A stretch of DNA of 43,758 bases from Microcaldota archaeon (lineage in GTDB: Archaea; Micrarchaeota; Micrarchaeia; Burarchaeales; Fermentimicrarchaeaceae): assembly GCA_013425335.1 (NCBI GenBank), contig JACCLG010000035.1:1-43758 (forward strand). Reading direction: 5' to 3'. The notes under the pieces were generated by a model. It was not told the origin of the DNA, made no database searches, and was given only the letters and a program-made list of their open reading frames with translations. Below are positions 15,096 to 22,719 of this stretch, in pieces (position 1 is the first letter of the stretch; each line of letters begins with the position of its first letter). A program made the translations under genes and the position numbers.

Positions 15096-17297
15096 ATGAA
15101 GAAGCTTAGGTGGATTGAGGAAAAGTGCAAGGCGCCGCAGTGCGACTACTGCACAAGGGTATGCCCCAAGGGAGTGCTCTCCATAGCAGGAAAGGAGCTG
15201 CAGTACTGCACTCAGTGCAACCCGAAGTATGCAGTATGCATGAAGGCGTGCATGAATAATGCTCTTAAGATTGACAAGAACGGCATAATACAGGTGATTC
15301 CCGAGAAATGCGACGGCTGCGGAGCATGCGTCTCAGAATGCAAGACAAGCGGGATAAAGCTGAAGAGAAACAAGAAAGGAATGAAAGTGTCTGTCAAGTG
15401 CGACCTATGCTCCTCCCTAAAGCTCTCCAATCCAATATGCGTGACATTCTGCCCTTATGGAGCTTTAGAGGTCTATGAAGTTGAGGAGGACATTTCAGAG
15501 GCGAAGAAGGAACATGAATCTGAGGAGTTCTACGAGAAAAGGTTTGAGCCGCGTTTCATAGGTGAGGGGAAGGACATCCCGACAATAAGGTACAGGGAGC
15601 CCCTCTCCCCTGAGAGCATAGAGAAAAGATTCTCAGCGCCTTTCTCATTTGCTATATTAGAGTTCCCGCCGCCCGGCAAGGATGCAAGACTGATTGACGA
15701 GTATGGAAGAGTTAAGATATTTGATGTTGACGACCTGGGGAGGATATACTGCATAAGCTTCCCCAAGCTGTTCTCGGATGACTGGAAGCTTGCGGAGTAT
15801 GTGAAGCATTTCACCATAATGAAAATTGCGGATGATTATCTTTCTGCATTCCTGACACCTCCCGAATATTTCAATCTGGAGATGAGGTCGAAGTCCCTCA
15901 ACAAGGTCAAGCTCATCGCGAGGGACATAATAAACAGGTTGGAGCCGACCCTTGACCCTGAGAAGAAGGAGTCAATAGCAGAGATAGTCGCGATTGACAC
16001 AATAGGCTTCGGCGCCGTAGAGTACTTCTGGATGAGGGACAGGGAAAACCTGGAGGAGATAGAGATTGACCACCCCTTGAGGGAGATTCTTGTCTACCAC
16101 AGGAAGCACGGCAGGTGTATAACCAACCTGAGGTTCACCAGCGACAGGTCATTCAAGAAAGTGATGAATGCAATTCTGAGACCTCTTGGAAAATCCCTGG
16201 ATATGATACACCCTGTCGTGGATGCGCAGCTCCCTGACGGCTCAAGGCTTCACGCCCAGATTGCCCCGGCTTCCCTTACAGGCGCAACCGCCAGCATAAG
16301 GCTTTTCGGGAGCGACCCCTGGACGTATACAAAGATAATGAATGCCGGCACAGTTGACGCTGAGCTTGGAGCATTTCTCTGGATGGCTATAGAGCTCAAG
16401 AAATCCCAGATGATAATTACAGGGGCACCTGCAACAGGAAAAACATCATTGCTGTCCTCTCTGCTTGTCTTCATTCCAGCCGGGGAGAGGGTCATATCGG
16501 TTGAGGAGGAGATAAACGAGCTTAGATTTTATGATAAGTTCATAAACTGGATTCCACTCATTGGGGTTTACAAGGAGAGGAAGGATGAGGCAATGAGGAA
16601 AGGCGAGGAAGTTGCGAGGCTCAGGACTTCCCTGGACCAGATAACCAATTCGCTGAGAATGAGGCCCGACAGGATTGTGCTGGGAGAGCTGAGAGGCAGC
16701 GAGGCCATGGAGCTGTTCTCAGGAGCCAACTGGGGCATATCCTTCATGACAACATTGCATTCAAAGGAGGTGGGAACGGCGGTTGTGAAGAGGATACACA
16801 GCCCTCCGATGAAGGTTCCAAGCGACATGCTCTCAATGCTTGACATAATAATAACCCTCTCCACAGACGTCCAGAAGAGGAGGAGGGTAATCCAGTGCTC
16901 AGAAGTGAACTGGCGCTCCAGGGGTGAGATTCCGGACGAGGTTGAAGGCATGCTTAGGAAGGATACAATACCGGCAAAAGTGAGGGGCCAGATCTGGAAA
17001 GAGGGGGAGGAGGTGGGTTTCCTCAACAAGCTCTACGAGTTCAACGAGAAGACGGGCGAACTGGACAGCGTTGGCAAGTACCCTTCAAAAACCCTGAATA
17101 AATACGCCCAGAGCTTCAACCTGACAGAGGAGGAGCTCCGCGACGAGTTCAAGAGGAGGGCGCAGGTGCTGAACTATCTTGCGAAGAACGGCATAACGAA
17201 CTTCTTCGATGTTGGAAAGGTGATTCACGCCTATTACAACACGCCCATGAACAAGAGGGAGGAGTTCATAACGAAGATTAAGAATATCCTGAAGTGA
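15096..17297 (+). CDS. Secretion ATPase (VirB11/GspE/TadA class) fused to a four-cluster ferredoxin module
   Basis: A 733-residue protein. Residues 1-120 contain 16 Cys in four groups: C11/16/19/23, C38/41/48/52, C72/75/78/82 and C102/105/115/119. This can hold up to four [4Fe-4S] clusters, as in HycB/DmsB-type electron-transfer subunits. After a linker and an N-terminal ATPase domain comes the hexameric secretion ATPase core: Walker A GAPATGKTS near residue 445, Asp-box-like VEEEINELR, Walker B RIVLGELRG near 525, and the His box TTLHSKE. The ATPase would drive pilus assembly or export at the inner membrane face with the platform protein encoded next. Fusion to a ferredoxin is unusual and suggests redox control. 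No good ribosome-binding site is seen. Confidence 0.92.
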   Translation: MKKLRWIEEKCKAPQCDYCTRVCPKGVLSIAGKELQYCTQCNPKYAVCMKACMNNALKIDKNGIIQVIPEKCDGCGACVSECKTSGIKLKRNKKGMKVSVKCDLCSSLKLSNPICVTFCPYGALEVYEVEEDISEAKKEHESEEFYEKRFEPRFIGEGKDIPTIRYREPLSPESIEKRFSAPFSFAILEFPPPGKDARLIDEYGRVKIFDVDDLGRIYCISFPKLFSDDWKLAEYVKHFTIMKIADDYLSAFLTPPEYFNLEMRSKSLNKVKLIARDIINRLEPTLDPEKKESIAEIVAIDTIGFGAVEYFWMRDRENLEEIEIDHPLREILVYHRKHGRCITNLRFTSDRSFKKVMNAILRPLGKSLDMIHPVVDAQLPDGSRLHAQIAPASLTGATASIRLFGSDPWTYTKIMNAGTVDAELGAFLWMAIELKKSQMIITGAPATGKTSLLSSLLVFIPAGERVISVEEEINELRFYDKFINWIPLIGVYKERKDEAMRKGEEVARLRTSLDQITNSLRMRPDRIVLGELRGSEAMELFSGANWGISFMTTLHSKEVGTAVVKRIHSPPMKVPSDMLSMLDIIITLSTDVQKRRRVIQCSEVNWRSRGEIPDEVEGMLRKDTIPAKVRGQIWKEGEEVGFLNKLYEFNEKTGELDSVGKYPSKTLNKYAQSFNLTEEELRDEFKRRAQVLNYLAKNGITNFFDVGKVIHAYYNTPMNKREEFITKIKNILK

Positions 17298-17301
17298 GAG
17301 T

Positions 17302-18165
17302 ATGGATTTTGTTGTTGATTTCTCGGCATTCTGGTCAAAGATTTTCTCAAAGCTCAGCATAAACCCGCAGAGCATAATACGCACGTCAAAGGCAACAAAG
17401 CTCATGATACTCCAGTCAGGCATTGACATCACCCCAGAGGGCTACTCCTCATTTGTGGTTGGGATGGGGCTGAGCTCACTCATGCTCTCGGCACTTTATT
17501 TTTTCCTGATTGCAGCATACTTTCAATTCACCCCGTATCTGGCAGTCTTTCTCTCACTCATAATGCTTTTCGTATCAACATTCATGGCTGTGAGCTACTT
17601 CAATTTTATAGTGCACAGCAGGACGCGGGATGTGGAGCTGAACCTGCTCGACTCCCTGAGGCATCTTCTTTCAGAGCTGCGTTCCGGCATACCGCTGCAT
17701 GACGCCATAGAGTCCATTGCAAGAGAAAACTACGGGGTTGTCTCCGAGCTGTTCAGGCAGAGCCTGGTGAGAATCAAGGAAGGGGATGAGATAAGCGATG
17801 CGTTCATGGAGATTTCCATTAGGACTCCTTCAGTGACATTCCAGAGGTTTGTTGCAACCCTGAGCTATGCCATGGGGAGCGGGGTCAACATAGTGAATGT
17901 GCTTGAGAATTTTATAAGGGAGATTGAGATTTCCAGAAGGAACTCAATATCTATTTATACAAATGAGTCCGTGAAGTATTCCATATTCCTAATATTTATC
18001 ACAGGCATAATACCCGGCCTGCTTGTCCTGCTGCTCTCCCAGGGCTCAATACTCGCCGGCTTCAGGATAGCCATACCTCTGGTGGCGCCGTTCTACCTGC
18101 TGCTCTTCCCGCTTGCAAAATACCTGATAATAATGAGGCTGGTGGGCATATCCCCCTGGGGCTGA
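17302..18165 (+). CDS. Type II/IV pilus platform protein (TadC/GspF family)
   Basis: A 287-residue membrane protein with two hydrophobic helices at about 48-95, a cytoplasmic four-helix region (LLDSLRHLLSELRSGIPLHDAIESIA ... FQRFVATLSYAMGSGVNIVNVLENF) and two C-terminal helices. This is the T2SSF domain that docks the secretion ATPase and feeds pilin subunits into the filament. It begins four bases after the ATPase stop, so the two are translationally linked. It is shorter than two-domain GspF/FlaJ proteins and matches single-domain TadB/TadC. Confidence 0.88.
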   Translation: MDFVVDFSAFWSKIFSKLSINPQSIIRTSKATKLMILQSGIDITPEGYSSFVVGMGLSSLMLSALYFFLIAAYFQFTPYLAVFLSLIMLFVSTFMAVSYFNFIVHSRTRDVELNLLDSLRHLLSELRSGIPLHDAIESIARENYGVVSELFRQSLVRIKEGDEISDAFMEISIRTPSVTFQRFVATLSYAMGSGVNIVNVLENFIREIEISRRNSISIYTNESVKYSIFLIFITGIIPGLLVLLLSQGSILAGFRIAIPLVAPFYLLLFPLAKYLIIMRLVGISPWG

Positions 18166-18174
18166 GGTGATTGC

Positions 18175-18786
18175 ATGCTGTCTCTGGATGAGGGGAAGTA
18201 CCTGATAAAGCTTGCAAGGAAGGCTGTTGAGGAGTATCTGGGTAAAAGAGTCGCCATAGAGCCGGATAATCCTCCATCATCACTCCTTGAGAAGAGAGGG
18301 ATTTTCGTAACAATTGAAACCTACCCGGGGAAGGAGCTGAGGGGATGCATAGGCTACCCCTATCCTGTCAAGGAGCTCGCCCAATCGGTTGTTGACTGCG
18401 CAATAAGCTCTGCCACGGGAGACCCCAGGTTTCCCGGGATGAGCAGGAAGGAGCTTGATGCATGCACCATTGAGATAAGCGTGCTCACTGTGCCGGAAGT
18501 GATAAACGTCAAGGACCAGAAGGAATACCCCAAATGCATAAAGGTTGGAAAGGACGGGTTGATTGTTGAATACGGCTATTACTCGGGGCTGCTTCTCCCC
18601 ATAGTGCCTGTGGAGCAGAAATGGGATGAGGAGGAGTTCCTCTCGCAGACGTGCTGCAAGGCGGGGATGCCTGTTGACATGTGGCTCAGCCCCAAAGTTA
18701 AAATTTATAAGTTCCAGAGCCAGGTCTTCAAGGAGGAGAAGCCATGCGGAAAAATAGTTGAGGTTGAGCTTGAGGTGAAAAAATGA
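18175..18786 (+). CDS. AMMECR1 domain protein
   Basis: A 203-residue protein with the AMMECR1 signature LRGCIGYPYPVKELAQSVVDCA and the downstream SATGDPRFPGMSRKEL, ISVLTVPEVI and GLLLPIVPVEQKWDEEEFLSQTC. The family is found in archaea and eukaryotes; its activity is unsettled (it is often found with radical SAM MEMO1-type proteins). It starts 9 bases after the platform gene, and its stop overlaps the PAS gene start (ATGA), so these may be one message. Confidence 0.93.
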   Translation: MLSLDEGKYLIKLARKAVEEYLGKRVAIEPDNPPSSLLEKRGIFVTIETYPGKELRGCIGYPYPVKELAQSVVDCAISSATGDPRFPGMSRKELDACTIEISVLTVPEVINVKDQKEYPKCIKVGKDGLIVEYGYYSGLLLPIVPVEQKWDEEEFLSQTCCKAGMPVDMWLSPKVKIYKFQSQVFKEEKPCGKIVEVELEVKK

Positions 18787-19169
18787 TTGAGAATGTGCCG
18801 AAGGAGTATCTGGATGACATACTGGATACGGTGCCGTTTGAATTGTCGTTTATAGACGCCAATGAAACTGTCAGATATTTCAATAAGGAGGGAAGGAGGG
18901 AGATTTTCCAGAGGCCCGCGTCAGTTGTAGGGAGAAGCGTCCAGAAGTGCCATCCCGAGAAGAGCCTTGCCGCGGTGAACAGGATACTCTTTGAATTCAG
19001 GAGCGGGAAGAGGGATTCCGCGGAGTTCTGGGTTGATTTGAATGGAAAGAAAATTTACATAAGATACTTCGCAGTGAGGAGCAGGAAAGGGGAGTACAGG
19101 GGCTGCATAGAAGTGACGCAGGATATAACAGGGATACAGAAAATAAGCGGCGAGAAGAGGCTCCTGTGA
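18783..19169 (+). CDS. PAS domain protein
   Basis: A 128-residue stand-alone PAS domain: LSFIDANETVRYFNKEGR, VVGRSVQKCHPEKSLAAVNRILFEFRSGKRDSAEFWV and IRYFAVRSRKGEYRGCIEVTQDI. The CHPEKS stretch matches the PAS domain seen at the C-terminus of DUF438 proteins, where Cys and His may bind a ligand or cofactor. There is no output domain, so it must signal through a partner. Its start overlaps the AMMECR1 stop by four bases, and its own stop overlaps the next gene. Confidence 0.85.
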   Translation: MIENVPKEYLDDILDTVPFELSFIDANETVRYFNKEGRREIFQRPASVVGRSVQKCHPEKSLAAVNRILFEFRSGKRDSAEFWVDLNGKKIYIRYFAVRSRKGEYRGCIEVTQDITGIQKISGEKRLL

Positions 19170-19594
19170 TGCTTGAGGAATACAAGAAGAAGAGGAATTT
19201 TTCAAAAAGCCCTGAGCCAGCTGGCGAGAGTAAGGAAGCTGGGGGAATTTTTGTAGTCCAGGAGCACCAGGCTTCACACTGGCACCATGATTTCAGGCTG
19301 GAGAAGGACGGGGTGCTGAAGAGCTGGGCCGTGCCAAAAGGATTTCCTGAAGGCGATGAGAAGAGGCTTGCGGTTCCAACAGAGGACCATCCTATTGACT
19401 ATGCCGATTTTGAAGGCGTAATACCCAAGGGCAAGTATGGGGCGGGCACTGTAAAAATTTACGATAAGGGAAAGGCAAAAGTGAAGCTGTGGGAGAATGA
19501 CAAGATTGAGTTTGAGCTTGAGGGAAAGAAACTGAAAGGTTCCTACGTGATGATTAGGACAAAGATGGGCTGGCTTATTTTCAGGAAGAAGTGA
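19166..19594 (+). CDS. LigD-type 3'-phosphoesterase domain protein
   Basis: A stand-alone phosphoesterase of 142 residues, the domain found at the N-terminus of bacterial LigD. It trims 3'-phosphate or ribonucleotide ends at DNA breaks. FVVQEHQASHWHHDFRLE holds the expected H-x5-H-x-D-x-R catalytic set, followed by DGVLKSWAVPKGF, EDHPIDYADFEGVIP and GKYGAGTVKIYD. The first residue is GTG at 19166 overlapping the PAS stop; the ATG at 19169 is next. Stand-alone archaeal versions are known. No ligase or Ku lies nearby. Confidence 0.93.
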   Translation: MMLEEYKKKRNFSKSPEPAGESKEAGGIFVVQEHQASHWHHDFRLEKDGVLKSWAVPKGFPEGDEKRLAVPTEDHPIDYADFEGVIPKGKYGAGTVKIYDKGKAKVKLWENDKIEFELEGKKLKGSYVMIRTKMGWLIFRKK

Positions 19595-19596
19595 TG

Positions 19597-20010
19597 TCAG
19601 CAAGCCGAAACTGCCCCGTTCCCAACCAGCATGCTAATCAAGATTGGCAGTATCACCGCCAATACTATGCAGGCAACAGCGGCTACAGGGACCAGAATTG
19701 CGACAACCAGGCTGAACAGACCGACTTTAAGGCTTGCCGGCAAGCTTTTGAGATTCCTCCACTCAACCTTTCCATTGGGGTTGCCATTCCTGTATACTAA
19801 ATAGCTAAGCACTGCAATTACAGATCCGAGCCCAAAGGCAAACGGGGTTACGAGAAACAGCAACAGCGCTATTGTCGGGAGTACCCCCACTACCAGAATT
19901 TTAAAGCTGCACAAAGCGCCTCCCGTTCCGCTATTCGTTGCCGCGCTTGCCGAAGCAGTTAAAGCGCATAGGAGCAGGCACAGAGCTACATTAAGTTTTG
20001 AGTTAAGCAT
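19597..20010 (-). CDS. Small membrane protein with signal peptide
   Basis: A 137-residue protein. A signal peptide ends near ASASAATN, followed by about three hydrophobic helices. The third is a long C-terminal segment of Val/Ile/Leu and ends with a Cys. No family was recognised. It converges on the phosphoesterase gene. The start at 20010 sits close to a TATA-like run (20022-20031), so a slightly shorter protein is possible, or that TATA serves the rightward gene at 20104. Confidence 0.55.
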   Translation of the reverse strand: MLNSKLNVALCLLLCALTASASAATNSGTGGALCSFKILVVGVLPTIALLLFLVTPFAFGLGSVIAVLSYLVYRNGNPNGKVEWRNLKSLPASLKVGLFSLVVAILVPVAAVACIVLAVILPILISMLVGNGAVSAC

Positions 20011-20103
20011 TCAATCACACTATATATACGCATGTGGAATATAAGTATTACGAAGCGTAAATCTCTTATTAATTCGTGCAGTATAACATACGGAGGCGAG
20101 TTT

Positions 20104-20478
20104 ATGGCTGATGTCACAGGCAAGTTTTTCGGAGCTGGAAGGAAGAACAACAGGAACTGGGTTGCTGTTGATGTTGATGAGGAGAGGATTTTCTTCACAT
20201 ACCCAAAGGAGTTTCCCGTAGAAGTGAAGAAGCTCAGGAGGGGCAGCCAGGTCACTGTAGAATATGACGAAGTGACAAGGGAGATAAGCTCCATAGTAGT
20301 GATAAGCGAGGCAGAGGTCGCAAAGGACAAGTACGACAGGTACAGGGCGTACCAGATAAAGCTGTTGAAGGAATGCCTGGAGGATTCCGCAAAGATAAGC
20401 AAGGACAAGGAAGATGCGAAGTTAATTGCATTCGCATTGTTTGAGAAGAGATGCACTCCACTAGCTTACTTTGGATGA
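20104..20478 (+). CDS. Unknown protein, beta-rich then helical
   Basis: A 124-residue protein. The ATG at 20104 follows GGAGGCGA; the open frame extends to 20032 but without support. The first half looks beta-rich (GKFFGAGRKNNRNWVAVDVD, VTVEYDEVTREISSIVVIS), and the second half is charged and helical. The N-terminal pattern could be a small barrel, but no family is recognised. It is followed 30 bases later by a probable DNA-binding gene in the same direction. Confidence 0.7.
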   Translation: MADVTGKFFGAGRKNNRNWVAVDVDEERIFFTYPKEFPVEVKKLRRGSQVTVEYDEVTREISSIVVISEAEVAKDKYDRYRAYQIKLLKECLEDSAKISKDKEDAKLIAFALFEKRCTPLAYFG

Positions 20479-20508
20479 GTACAGAAGGCTTAGATTAAAC
20501 TGCGGGTA

Positions 20509-21306
20509 TTGAGGAAGGAGGGTGATGCAATAGTCCGAGTCTACAGGGTTGGGGATAACCTGGCATGCATACTCCCAAATGGGATGGTCGAGAAGCTCAA
20601 GCTCCAGGGAGGGGAAGAAGTCGATTTCTACGAGATAAAGCCAGGGATGTTCACGCTTGTGAAGAAGGACACTGTAGAGAGGATGCTGAAGGATGAGATT
20701 GGAGAGGTTGCGCTCCCTGAGGAAAAGAAAGGGGTGGGCATGGAGGAGATGGGGCTGCTCAGGAAGCTCAACAGCATAAAATTCTCTGAGAGGATACCCT
20801 ATACTGTTAACAAGAAGCTCAGCCAGAGGGAGAAGGAAGTTCTCTCAAAGCTCATTGAAAGAGGAGCGGTGCTCGTCTACAAGGGAGGCAAGTACTCAAA
20901 GACCGGAGTATACGAAATATCAAACAACGTGTACACTCTTCTCAAGAGCGAAAAGCCGGAAGTAGAGGGAGGAACTCCGGAGGAGCAGCTTGAGAAGAAA
21001 GGCTATGCAGTTGTTGAGGATGCGAGGGATGCAGAAGAACTCTGCAAGAAGTTTGACAGGGAGATAAGGAGCGGGGATATAATCGGGACAAGGGGTTTTG
21101 ACAAGAGGTTCTATGTCGCGAAGAGGAGCTGGTTCACATCCCTCTTTGAGAAGGTCAGGCAGAGCATGAGGAAGGGCGCGAATAACATAGCAGATATAAG
21201 CAGGGAGCTGAAGATAAGCGAGCCTGCCTGTGCTGTAATTCTTGAGATAATGAAGGATAAGGGAGATGCCATAGAGAAGAGGAGAGGCTGCTACGGGTTG
21301 GTGTAA
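20509..21306 (+). CDS. Predicted AbrB-like / winged-helix DNA-binding protein
   Basis: A 265-residue protein if read from TTG at 20509. A beta-rich N-terminus (VRVYRVGDNLACILPNGMVEKLKLQGGEEVDFYEI) looks like a swapped-hairpin AbrB domain. A middle LSQREKEVLSKLIERGA resembles a winged helix, and the C-terminus (ADISRELKISEPACAVILEIMKDKGD) resembles another helix-turn-helix. The strong GGAGG at 20517-20521 lies inside this frame and is best spaced to an ATA at 20530, so the true start is uncertain. The stop overlaps the HD gene start. Confidence 0.6.
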   Translation: MRKEGDAIVRVYRVGDNLACILPNGMVEKLKLQGGEEVDFYEIKPGMFTLVKKDTVERMLKDEIGEVALPEEKKGVGMEEMGLLRKLNSIKFSERIPYTVNKKLSQREKEVLSKLIERGAVLVYKGGKYSKTGVYEISNNVYTLLKSEKPEVEGGTPEEQLEKKGYAVVEDARDAEELCKKFDREIRSGDIIGTRGFDKRFYVAKRSWFTSLFEKVRQSMRKGANNIADISRELKISEPACAVILEIMKDKGDAIEKRRGCYGLV

Positions 21307-22478
21307 TGCACGTGATAAAGGATGCGGTTCATGGCGACATACAAGTCAGCGATGCCGAGCTGAAGCTCATAGACACTCCTGAGATGCAAAAGCTGAGGGA
21401 GATAAGGCAGATGGCTGTTGCCTATCTTGTTTACCCCGGGGCGAACCACACTAGGTTTGAGCATTCCCTTGGCACAATGCACATAACAGGGCAGATATGC
21501 GAGAACCTCTCTCTTTCAGAAGAGGAGAAGAAGACAATGAGGGCGGCTGCGCTGCTTCATGATGTAGGCCATACTGCCTTTTCCCATGAGAGCGAGGGAA
21601 TCCTCATAAGGAAGAGGAAGGGCAACCATGAGGAGAGGGGAATTGAGAAAATCAGAAATGGGATGAGCGGTGAGGTGCTTGAGGAGAATGGCTATGATGT
21701 TGAAGAGGTTTGCTCAATCATTGCGGGGAGGGGAAGCAACGGGATAATAAACTTTGCGCTTGGCTCCGACAGGATGGATTACCTGCTGAGAGATTCCCAC
21801 TACACCGGAGTAGCATACGGGGTGATAGACTGCGGAAGGCTGGTGCACACCATAAGGCTCAAGGGTGGCAGGGCGGTTATCGAGTGGGGCGGGATTGAGG
21901 CAGCGGAATCGCTTCTCATAGCCAGGTTCCTCATGTTCTCATCAGTTTATTATCATCATGCAGTAAGGATTGCCAGCGCCATGCTGGGCAGGGCGGTTGA
22001 GTTCGCCCTTGAGGATAAAACCATTTCAGTGGATGAACTGCTGCGCTGCAATGATGCCGAGCTCGGGGCTGCCCTTGAGAATGGTGAGAGGAGCGGGGAG
22101 CTGATGAGGAGGATAAGGAACAGGGAATTGTACAAGAGGGCATACGAGCTTGAGTTCTACAGGCTCAACAAGAGAGGAAAGGAGCTCTTCAAGAGCCATC
22201 ATGAGATAGAGGAAGCCGAGGAGAGGATTAGGGAGAAGAGCGGTGTTGAGGATATCATTCTGGAGTGCAGGCCTGGCTATGATGAGAAATTCGGGGAGAG
22301 CCGGGTCATCATATTGAAAGATTCGAAGGAATACCCGCTTGAGAGCCTCTCCGACATAGTGGGGGCAATAAAGAGGACTGAGGAGATGAGAAGAAGGGCG
22401 ATAGTTGCCTGCCCCAGGGAGGATAGGAAGAGGGTCGCCTCGGCATGCGAGAGTTTCTTCAAGAAGTTTATAGGTTGA
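21306..22478 (+). CDS. HD-domain phosphohydrolase
   Basis: A 390-residue protein of the dGTPase/SAMHD1-like HD class. The metal ligands are visible: RFEHSLGTMHI (first His), LLHDVGHTAFSHESE (HD pair) and GSDRMDYLLRDSHYTG (last Asp). Members hydrolyse dNTPs or related nucleotides; the substrate here is not known. The ATG overlaps the upstream stop codon (TAATG), indicating translational coupling to the predicted DNA-binding protein. Confidence 0.9.
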   Translation: MHVIKDAVHGDIQVSDAELKLIDTPEMQKLREIRQMAVAYLVYPGANHTRFEHSLGTMHITGQICENLSLSEEEKKTMRAAALLHDVGHTAFSHESEGILIRKRKGNHEERGIEKIRNGMSGEVLEENGYDVEEVCSIIAGRGSNGIINFALGSDRMDYLLRDSHYTGVAYGVIDCGRLVHTIRLKGGRAVIEWGGIEAAESLLIARFLMFSSVYYHHAVRIASAMLGRAVEFALEDKTISVDELLRCNDAELGAALENGERSGELMRRIRNRELYKRAYELEFYRLNKRGKELFKSHHEIEEAEERIREKSGVEDIILECRPGYDEKFGESRVIILKDSKEYPLESLSDIVGAIKRTEEMRRRAIVACPREDRKRVASACESFFKKFIG

Positions 22479-22526
22479 CACTCTCCATGATTGAAATCAG
22501 GTGCTTTTAATCCTTATACTTGGTAA

Positions 22527-22679
22527 TCAGAAGAAGTAGCCCAGAAGCTTCACTACAATTATGAACAGCACTGTGAAGATGACCACCGCACGAGGGTCGA
22601 GCTGGGGGCCTCCTGCAGTCACATCATAGAAGCGCATCAAGCCAGTTGAGCTCTGCGGCGCGCTCACTCTTTCTGCCAT
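22527..22679 (-). CDS. Preprotein translocase subunit Sec61-beta (SecG)
   Basis: A 50-residue protein from the ATG at 22677-22679. It has a short cytoplasmic N-terminus with Ser and Gly (SAPQSSTGLMRFYD), then PQLDPRAVVIFTVLFIIVVKLLGYFF, the typical single tail-anchor helix of archaeal Sec61-beta with the DP-x-x-V-h motif. It lies within a longer open frame whose first 118 codons are antisense to glmM and are not real. It is transcribed away from glmM from a shared AT-rich spacer. Confidence 0.88.
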   Translation of the reverse strand: MAERVSAPQSSTGLMRFYDVTAGGPQLDPRAVVIFTVLFIIVVKLLGYFF

Positions 22680-22719
22680 AGCAACGTATTTAATCTTTGC
22701 AATTTTTAATATTTGCGGT

